From contig NZ_JABAFO010000014.1 in the NCBI RefSeq assembly GCF_012843675.1, forward strand, positions 1 to 47,633: DNA of 47,633 nt. Direction: 5' to 3'. Of the stretch, positions 41,626 through 47,633 are shown one piece after another; within the stretch, counting starts at the first letter, position 1; each line of letters begins with the position of its first letter. Made by a program: the position numbers and the translations under genes. The notes beneath the pieces were generated by a model. That model made no database searches and had not been told where the DNA came from. It worked only from the letters and a program-made list of their open reading frames with translations. The stretch is from Lactobacillus sp. MRS-253-APC-2B. Lineage in GTDB: Bacteria; Bacillota; Bacilli; Lactobacillales; Lactobacillaceae.

Positions 41626-42558
41626 ATGAGTAAACAAAAAAATGTCGTTAAAGGAATGCTGTGGGCAGGAACCGCCTCCATCAGCTGGGGTGTCTCCGGT
41701 ACGGTTCTGCAGCTGATCTCGCAAAATCTTGCCATTCCAGCACATTGGATGCTTTCGATGCGAACCTCGGCAGCCGGGATCATTTTGCTGGTTATCAGCG
41801 CCATTCTTTATCGTGGTAAGATTTTTAACGTCTTTAAGTCTTGGCCATCAGTAATTTCGCTGTTTAGCTATGCGATCTTTGGCTTGATGGCTAACCTTTA
41901 TACGTTTTATTACTCCGTCCAAACTGGGAATGCGTCAATGGCAACCATCCTGCAGTATCTGTCACCGTTATTTATTGTTTTTGGTGGTTGGATCTTTCAG
42001 CGTGCCCGACCATTAAAAAGCGACTTACTGTCGTTTGTTATTGCCATGGTGGGCGTCTTTTTATGTCTGACCAAAGGGAATTTTGGTCACTTAGCCATTC
42101 CAATGAACTCGTTTTTATGGGGACTGGGCTCTGGCATCACGGCAGCCTTTTACGTTGTATTGCCGCAAAAAGCCGCTGAGGAGAATTCGCCACTGATTGT
42201 TCTAGGATGGGGAACCGCTATTGCCGGCTTATTGTTTAATCTGTATCAGCCATTTTGGGTTAACCCGCCACACGTTACCGTGACGCTGGTGGCTTCGGTT
42301 TCAACAGTCGTCTTGTTTGGGACGATCATTCCATTTGGGATGCTGATGCATGCAACCAAGTTTGCGCCATCAGATGTGGTTAGCATCATGGACGCGCTTC
42401 AGCCAATTGTAACTGCCATTTTAAGCGTAATTTTCTTTAAAGAATGGATGAACTGGATTGAGATTGCCGGCATCGTCTTGGTGATCTTGGCCATCTACAT
42501 TTTGCAAAATGGTCGGCGCAAGGGGTACATTGAAAAAGACTATGATCTGCATTATTAG
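41626..42558 (+). CDS. EamA-family (DMT) transporter
   Basis: Predicted 310-residue membrane protein with ten hydrophobic segments in two EamA repeats. The first holds SISWGVSGTVLQLISQ and ASMATILQYLSPLFIVFGGW. The second holds GLGSGITAAFYVVLP and APSDVVSIMDALQPIVTAIL. These drug/metabolite transporters usually export amino acids or metabolites; the substrate is unknown. The product is encoded alone, between two terminators. Confidence 0.9.
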   Translation: MSKQKNVVKGMLWAGTASISWGVSGTVLQLISQNLAIPAHWMLSMRTSAAGIILLVISAILYRGKIFNVFKSWPSVISLFSYAIFGLMANLYTFYYSVQTGNASMATILQYLSPLFIVFGGWIFQRARPLKSDLLSFVIAMVGVFLCLTKGNFGHLAIPMNSFLWGLGSGITAAFYVVLPQKAAEENSPLIVLGWGTAIAGLLFNLYQPFWVNPPHVTVTLVASVSTVVLFGTIIPFGMLMHATKFAPSDVVSIMDALQPIVTAILSVIFFKEWMNWIEIAGIVLVILAIYILQNGRRKGYIEKDYDLHY

Positions 42559-42564
42559 TAATAA

Positions 42565-42602
42565 AAAAGGCGATCAGCTCGCAATGAAGCTGATCGCCTT
42601 TT
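42565..42602. terminator. Bidirectional terminator
   Basis: AAAAGGCGATCAGCT pairs perfectly with AGCTGATCGCCTTTT over an 8-base loop between convergent genes. Confidence 0.9.
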
Positions 42603-42623
42603 AGTTTGTTCAGAAGTTAAATA

Positions 42624-44882
42624 TTACTGTCCAGTGGCAGCTGGCTGTTGAGCCGGCTGTTGCTGCTGGGAAGCAGAGCTTGATGCTGCCGGTGCTGAGC
42701 TAGCTGCACTGGCAGCACTTGATGAGCTTTCGCTAGAAGAACTAGCAGCGCTGGAACTGGAGCTGGAAGGTCTGGATTCCGAACTCGAATCAGATGCTGA
42801 AGATTCAGATTTGGAATGAGAACTGGAACTAGCAGAACTGCTGGAGCTGGATGACAAGGCCGAGCTGCTGGTTACGCCTAGAGCCCATTTAGAATCTTTA
42901 ATAACCAGCTGACGAGTACCGTTTACCGTAACGGCTTCAACCGTGCTTGGCATTGACCAGTTGGTGGCGTGATTCTTACTGTCAAGATACTGCATCAGAT
43001 TCTTGTAGAGCAGCTGGGCCGTGTTTTGGTAGGCTTTGGTAATCCCGCTGCCGGCCTGCATTGGGTGATCATAGCCAGTCCAGATTGCAATTGAGTAGTT
43101 CTTAGTGTAGCCGGCCATCCATGAGTCCATTTCACCATCGGGATGGCTAGTGGTTGGGTAGTCCGTCGAACCGGTCTTGCCGGCTTGGTAGACGCCAGAA
43201 AGGTTAGCCTTAGTGGCACTCCCTTGACCGGTAAAGACGCCTTTGAGCATGTCAGTGATCATGTAGGCGGTCGCTTTGCTCATAGCCCGCTTGCCGCTTG
43301 GCGAGTAGGTAATGGTATTACCATCCTGCGTAGTGATTGAGTTGATGTAGTATGGCTTGTAGTAGGTACCGCCGTTGGCAAAGGCCGCGTAGGCAGCAGC
43401 GATCTGCAGTGGCGATACATAGATGCCAATCCCGTTTTGCAGCGTGTAGGCTTTGGATTGCGAAATACCCACACCTTTGAGGAACTTGGTAGCTCGCGAG
43501 ATGCCGACTGTTTGCAGCGTTCGAATGGCAGGAACGTTTCTGGATTGAACCAGAGCCTCGCGCATTGTCATCGTACCCTTGTATTGATTGTCAAAGTCGT
43601 GCAGAACCTTGTTGGTACCAGGGTAGACAAACTTGGTATCTTCGACGGACTTATAGGTTGGCCACTTGAGATATTGGATAGCTGGGCCGTAGTCCATCAA
43701 AGGCTTCACAGTCGAACCAGAGGAACGGTCAGTCTGAACGGCACGGTTAAGACCGTAGACGACGTTGCCGGTCTTGCGGCCCCCCAGCATTGCGATGATC
43801 TGACCATTGTTTGGATCAACGACGGCAACCCCAGTCTGCATCTTGTCGCTTTGGAAGGCTACCGAGTTGTTAGCGGCATTGTACAGGTGCTTTTGGGCGC
43901 TCAAGTCAAGATTGGTGTGCACCTTTAAGCCGTCCGTGTAAGGGTTGTATCCCTTAGCCTCCAGCTGCGACAGAACTTCCTTGACATAGGAATCAACTAC
44001 TTTTTCCTTGACCTGGACGGAATTATCGGACGTGTTGCCATGATCAGGGTCAAGACCGTCTTTGATGCTGACTTTCTTAGCGGCATCGGCCTGACTTTGT
44101 GAAATGTACTTGCTGCGCACCATTGCATCCAGCACCTGATTGCGTCGTTGCGTTGCGTACTTGGTATTGCCGGTTGTTGGGTTGTAGTAGGTTGGCGACT
44201 GTGGAATCCCCGCCAGCATTGCCAACTGTGCCAAACTAAGTTCATTTAGATCCTTGCCATAATAGTATTGAGCAGCCGTCTTCATACCATAGACCCCATT
44301 GCCCATGTAGACTTTATTGATATAAAAGCCTAGGATCTGGGACTTGGAGAAATGGCGCTCAACGTTAATGGCCAGCCACGCTTCTTGGGCCTTGCGCTTC
44401 AGCGTCCGATCGGCATCTGAAGTTGAGAATACCGAAAGCTTGACCAACTGCTGGGTTAAGGTACTCCCACCTTGCATGCCGCTTGAACGATGGGTGATAT
44501 CAGCTACGGCAGCCCCCATGATGCGGACTGGATCGACCCCATGGTGCTTGTAGAAGCGACGGTCTTCAATCGCGACGACCGCGTCCTTTAAAGTGCTGGG
44601 GATCTCACTGTTGGAGGCATATTCACGCTTTTGTGCACCTAAGCGTGAGATGACGTTGTTGTTGGCGTCATAAATCGTGGTGGTAGTCTGACTGGCCAGT
44701 TCACTGCGACTGATCTTGGGCGCGCTGGATGCATAATAGAAGAATACGCATGCCCCAGCAACGACCGCGAGAACGAACAGTCCTAAAATCCACAGCAGCA
44801 CGCGCTTGACGATGCTGCCGCGACCAGCCTTTTTCTTGCCGGGTCGCTGACTGGCACGACTCGGCCTTGCTTGGTTGTTCAT
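42624..44882 (-). CDS. ponA: Class A penicillin-binding protein PBP1A
   Basis: Predicted 752-residue bifunctional peptidoglycan synthase. A basic cytosolic end and one membrane segment (about 28-50) are followed by the GT51 glycosyltransferase (EDRRFYKHHGVDPVRIMGAA, catalytic Glu in ED). The transpeptidase follows: SSGSTVKPL (SxxK), SRN and KTGST. The last 75 residues are almost only Ser, Ala, Glu, Pro and Gln. AAAGGAG precedes the ATG. It follows recU by 17 bases, as in Bacillus. Confidence 0.94.
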   Translation of the reverse strand: MNNQARPSRASQRPGKKKAGRGSIVKRVLLWILGLFVLAVVAGACVFFYYASSAPKISRSELASQTTTTIYDANNNVISRLGAQKREYASNSEIPSTLKDAVVAIEDRRFYKHHGVDPVRIMGAAVADITHRSSGMQGGSTLTQQLVKLSVFSTSDADRTLKRKAQEAWLAINVERHFSKSQILGFYINKVYMGNGVYGMKTAAQYYYGKDLNELSLAQLAMLAGIPQSPTYYNPTTGNTKYATQRRNQVLDAMVRSKYISQSQADAAKKVSIKDGLDPDHGNTSDNSVQVKEKVVDSYVKEVLSQLEAKGYNPYTDGLKVHTNLDLSAQKHLYNAANNSVAFQSDKMQTGVAVVDPNNGQIIAMLGGRKTGNVVYGLNRAVQTDRSSGSTVKPLMDYGPAIQYLKWPTYKSVEDTKFVYPGTNKVLHDFDNQYKGTMTMREALVQSRNVPAIRTLQTVGISRATKFLKGVGISQSKAYTLQNGIGIYVSPLQIAAAYAAFANGGTYYKPYYINSITTQDGNTITYSPSGKRAMSKATAYMITDMLKGVFTGQGSATKANLSGVYQAGKTGSTDYPTTSHPDGEMDSWMAGYTKNYSIAIWTGYDHPMQAGSGITKAYQNTAQLLYKNLMQYLDSKNHATNWSMPSTVEAVTVNGTRQLVIKDSKWALGVTSSSALSSSSSSSASSSSHSKSESSASDSSSESRPSSSSSSAASSSSESSSSAASAASSAPAASSSASQQQQPAQQPAATGQ

Positions 44883-44899
44883 TGCTTACTCCTTTAAAA

Positions 44900-45517
44900 T
44901 TATTGCTTCTTGGCGGCAATCAGCTGATCAACTGCAGCCAGGTAATGCAGCCGTGGCTTTAGACCATACTGGACAGGATAGCCGTCTTGAATAATAGCGG
45001 TCAAGGGAATGGATTTGCGCCCACCATGCAGCTGCTTTTGCCAATGCTCAAACAGGCTGGTAGCGGGCAATACATACATTTGATCGAGTTCGACGAATCT
45101 GATCAAAGCAAAGCAGATTCCACCTTGGTCAACGCACTCATGCATGTGACGAATTTGGTGCTCATGAAAGTTCTTTAAAGGAAAAGAAGTTTTATTGCGG
45201 GTTTCCTTGGCGTCAAAATCAATGTACCATCCTTTATAGATACCATTGTAGTCGGTCGTTGAAGGCTGCTTGAAGTAGGCTTCTCTGATAACGGCCGCGC
45301 TCCGCTTGGGATAGTCGACCTTAACCAGCTGGACTGGTGTCGGTTTTTTATGAATCACGGCAATATGGTTTGCCAGGTAATACTGATTGCTGGCATTGAT
45401 TTCAGCTTCCAATGACATCCCACGCTGAGCATAGGTCGAATGCAGTGCAACGGATCGATGCTGCGTTCGTTCGTGAACAGCGAGCGGCTTTTGACCACTT
45501 GGATAATGAATGCTCAT
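44900..45517 (-). CDS. recU: Holliday junction resolvase RecU
   Basis: Predicted 205-residue nuclease. QRGMSLEAEINASNQYYL is the amino motif, and YIDFDAKETRNKTSFPLKNF carries the catalytic Asp/Glu/Lys cluster. HQIRHMHECVDQGGICFALI and GYPVQYGLKPRLHYL complete the family pattern. GGGAGGAAAAA stands before the ATG. It resolves recombination and chromosome-segregation junctions. First gene of recU-ponA. Confidence 0.95.
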   Translation of the reverse strand: MSIHYPSGQKPLAVHERTQHRSVALHSTYAQRGMSLEAEINASNQYYLANHIAVIHKKPTPVQLVKVDYPKRSAAVIREAYFKQPSTTDYNGIYKGWYIDFDAKETRNKTSFPLKNFHEHQIRHMHECVDQGGICFALIRFVELDQMYVLPATSLFEHWQKQLHGGRKSIPLTAIIQDGYPVQYGLKPRLHYLAAVDQLIAAKKQ

Positions 45518-45613
45518 CAGTTTTTCCTCCCTTAACTAGGTGTTATTATACCAGAGTACGAAAAAAACCGGTTAAATCCATTCAAAAAATTAGAAAGGGG
45601 TATCAATTTTGTA

Positions 45614-46192
45614 ATGAAAAGATTGTGGACGACAGGCTATCGTGCATATGAGCTTGGTGTTTTTGACGAGCAAAAGGATCCCAAGGTAGCTGTGATCAAA
45701 GCGGTCCTACAAAAAGAGCTGCGCAGGCAACTTGAGAATACGACCGAAGAATTTTGGTTGATTACTGGACCGCAGATGGGCGTTGAACGTTGGAGCATCG
45801 AAAGCGCACTGATGTTGCAAAGCGATTTTCCCCAGCTAAAAATTGCCTTGATGGAACCTTACGCCGATTTTTCAATTCGCTGGAACGAAAATAATCAGGC
45901 TAGATTGGCAGCTGTCAAGTCGCAGGTTGATTTTGTCGGCAAGGTTAGCAAAAAAAAGTATGAATCACCTGAGCAATTGCGTGCGTACCAGAATTTTATG
46001 CTTTATTATACAGACAGCGCCCTATTGATCTATGACCCCGAGCGTGAGGGAAAAACGATCTGGGACTGGCGCGCGATCAATCGCTACCGGGAACAAAACA
46101 AAGACTATGCATTGCGAATGATTGACTTTGATGAGCTGCAGGAAGCCGCTGAAGAATACAGTGAACGACTGCGCGAGAACAGTGAAGCATAA
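45614..46192 (+). CDS. ypsA: YpsA-like DUF1273 protein
   Basis: Predicted 192-residue protein of the SLOG/Rossmann type. TTGYRAYELGVF is the conserved amino motif, ITGPQMGVERWSIESALML is the nucleotide-like loop, and DSALLIYDPEREG is the later strand. In Bacillus and staphylococci YpsA influences cell division together with GpsB, which is encoded next here. An AAAGGGG box is rather far (13 bases) from the ATG, but no better start exists. Confidence 0.9.
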   Translation: MKRLWTTGYRAYELGVFDEQKDPKVAVIKAVLQKELRRQLENTTEEFWLITGPQMGVERWSIESALMLQSDFPQLKIALMEPYADFSIRWNENNQARLAAVKSQVDFVGKVSKKKYESPEQLRAYQNFMLYYTDSALLIYDPEREGKTIWDWRAINRYREQNKDYALRMIDFDELQEAAEEYSERLRENSEA

Positions 46193-46208
46193 AAAGCAAA
46201 ATTGGCTC

Positions 46209-46236
46209 TTGAAAAATTTTTTGAGTCTGGTAGAAT
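46209..46236 (+). promoter_or_regulatory. gpsB promoter
   Basis: TTGAAA (46209-46214), a 16-bp spacer and TAGAAT (46231-46236). Confidence 0.6.
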
Positions 46237-46279
46237 TAACTAATGTGTTACGGATTAATTAAGCAATGAGGTGTTTAAG

Positions 46280-46639
46280 TTGGATGGCATTAAGTTTACC
46301 CCGCAGGATATCCTGCAAAAACAGTTCAAAGAAAAGAGCATCGGTAAAGGCTACGACGTTTCCGATGTTGATTCTTTCCTCGATGATGTTATCAAGGACT
46401 ACGACACTTTTAATAAAGAAATCGCACGTCTTCAAGATGAAAACGATCGTCTGAAGGCTAAGGTCGATGAGCTTAACCGTCAAGTGGAGGTTGGTTCGTC
46501 CATGCCACGTTCGGCAAGCTCACAGCCCGTTTCAAATGCAACCAACATGGACATCTTGAAGCGGCTTTCGAATCTGGAACGGCGGGTGTTTGGTTCTCAA
46601 TTGAACAGCAACGACCGTGATGATTCTCATTTGCTCTAG
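46280..46639 (+). CDS. gpsB: Cell-division adaptor GpsB
   Basis: Predicted 119-residue coiled-coil protein. [20 protein letters not shown] and [17 protein letters not shown] are the DivIVA/GpsB amino domain that binds PBP amino ends. The coiled coil covers about 35-70, and a short linker and carboxyl helix follow. The TTG at 46280 is chosen because AATGAGGTG lies 5 to 7 bases before it and the result matches the MDxIxFTPQDIL start of lactobacillus GpsB; a GTG at 46271 would add three residues. It probably partners PBP1A, encoded 1.4 kb away. Confidence 0.93.
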   Translation: MDGIKFTPQDILQKQFKEKSIGKGYDVSDVDSFLDDVIKDYDTFNKEIARLQDENDRLKAKVDELNRQVEVGSSMPRSASSQPVSNATNMDILKRLSNLERRVFGSQLNSNDRDDSHLL

Positions 46640-46662
46640 TCCGCAAATAAAATTGATTTAAA

Positions 46663-47055
46663 TAATGCAGGTCTTGGGCGATCGGGCATGATCATGCATC
46701 ATGTCAGGAAGGTCCATGCTCGCACAGACTGAGATGTCTGTAGTGTTTGTGCTCGCTGAAAAAATAAGGCGGGGCACCGATCTGATCGGTGACGGCGGGA
46801 AAACCGGCTAAGGCGTAAGCTATGCCCCAGTATCCCTGAAAAGTGCCACAGTGACGAAGCAGTATTGGAAACAGTGCTGGTGGAACGCGGTAAACCCCTC
46901 AAGCGGTAAACCCAAACTACGGTAGGGGAGCTTTGGATAGCGAATTGAAGCGATTCCAGGGGAGAGTTTTTACTCTGAGATAGATGATTGCCTCGACGTT
47001 GTTATGACCTGGTGACAATGTTACGACAAAACATGGCCTACAGAGATTTGCATTA
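46663..47055 (+). ncRNA. rnpB: RNase P RNA, bacterial type B
   Basis: The segment CAGGAAGGTCCATGCTCGCAC (about 46703) is the conserved P4-side core, and GGGGCACCGATC, GCCACAGTGACGAAGCAG and GGTAAACCCC follow in the type B order. ACAAAACATGGCCTACAG near 47027 closes P4 at the 3' side. The ends TAATGCAggTCT and AGAttTGCATTA pair as P1, which sets 46663 and about 47055. It lies after gpsB, as in Bacillus and lactobacilli. It matures tRNA 5' ends. Confidence 0.95.
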
Positions 47056-47061
47056 CAGGTG

Positions 47062-47085
47062 CCCGAGTTATGCTCGGGTTTTTTT
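47062..47085 (+). terminator. rnpB terminator
   Basis: CCCGAG pairs with CTCGGG over a 5-base loop, followed by seven T residues. Confidence 0.9.
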
Positions 47086-47633
47086 ATTACCATTAAATGC
47101 AACCGCTTTCAAAAACACTGATAGTTCCTGCGGCTGTGTTTTGATAGGCTGAGTTGAAAAGCGAGACTGCCCATGATTGATCAGGTGATGGTTTGTCTTG
47201 ATAATGATCAAAAGCTGAGCAAGCGACCGGTTTTTAATTGATCACACCCAAGCTTGAATTATGGAGCGATGTATTTTTATAAATGGAACGAACCAAATTG
47301 ATTAAAAAGCCTTAATTTAATATGAACGATAAAAAAACAGCGATTGTCAAAATTACAATTAGCCGAACACATATTGACAAGAAAAACACTTTTTTGAAAC
47401 AATTCGCTAAATTTGTATTAGATATATTAATAATATGCTACAGATTTAACTAAGTTCGTGTTGTTGAAAGCGCTAAGTAGATTTATACTTTAATTAGTAA
47501 AAGCAGTAAACGAAATTTCATTTTTGAAAAGGGTCGTTAATTAATTCTTTCTAATAGGCAGATTGTAAAATTTAAGTTGAACATTTAAGTGGACAGAAAA
47601 ACCCATCAAGGTCTTTAATGGTGTTACCGTACA
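47086..47633. other. AT-rich non-coding end of the window with possible cre sites
   Basis: No gene is seen. TGCAACCGCTTTCA at 47098-47111 fits the CcpA consensus in 13 of 14 positions. TGAAAGCGCTAAGT at 47465-47478 fits 12 of 14. Long AT-rich runs (about 47280-47460) contain no convincing promoter pair. A sugar-regulated gene probably starts beyond the window. Confidence 0.5.

Noticed and set aside
47374-47402. Promoter starting with TTGACA near the end
   Set aside because: No -10 is found at 16 to 18 bp.
1-47633. tRNA genes or att sites in tRNA genes
   Set aside because: No tRNA-like cloverleaf or CCA end was recognised on either strand.

Overview
The window comes from a low-to-mid GC Gram-positive bacterium of the Lactobacillaceae. 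The best guess is a heterofermentative Limosilactobacillus-type lactobacillus, but the genus is inferred from gene content only. The supporting blocks are the order dinG-like, tseB/ypmB-like, asnS, dnaD, DUF1002, ponA, recU, ypsA, gpsB and type B rnpB; a complete mevalonate operon; an OpuC osmoprotectant transporter; and a maltose phosphorylase operon.

Positions 1 to about 8640 are an integrated mobile element cut by the left edge of the window. It is AT-rich and made of small tightly packed genes. A leftward XRE repressor without a visible protease domain faces a rightward operon across a promoter with three copies of one palindromic operator. The rightward genes are two small Xis/AlpA-like helix-turn-helix proteins, a small membrane protein, a Rha-type regulator, small winged-helix proteins, a replication initiator with four origin-like repeats inside its own gene, three genes of unknown function and an ArpU-type late regulator. 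No capsid, tail, lysis or terminase gene is visible. That fits a phage satellite (PICI-like) or a stripped prophage early region. About 780 bp of repeat-rich non-coding DNA follows, and several short words recur only inside the element.

From 8.7 kb on, the DNA looks chromosomal. It holds an unknown gene, a flavinylated fumarate-reductase-type flavoprotein, a structured intergenic stretch that may encode an RNA, a zinc-ribbon membrane protein, a DUF4145-like protein and a lipoprotein. A LacI regulator with a small upstream ORF follows. It faces two LacI operators and the operon for a maltose symporter, maltose phosphorylase and beta-phosphoglucomutase, which together make phosphorolytic maltose catabolism. 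Next come a nitroreductase, a broken TetR gene, a HAD phosphatase, a Fic protein with a built-in VbhA-like inhibitory motif, an rRNA methyltransferase, an Spx-like protein without its CxxC, and a TetR gene divergent from a ROK fructokinase.

From 26.3 to 34.2 kb everything runs leftward: opuCA-CB-CC-CD and mvk-mvaD-pmk-fni. From 34.4 kb the conserved replication, division and envelope cluster begins. Between dnaD and the DUF1002 gene lies a roughly 330-bp sequence with the end hairpins of an IS200/IS605 element but no tnpA or tnpB; it looks like a solitary omegaRNA-type remnant. The window ends with rnpB and about 545 bp of AT-rich DNA carrying two possible CcpA sites.
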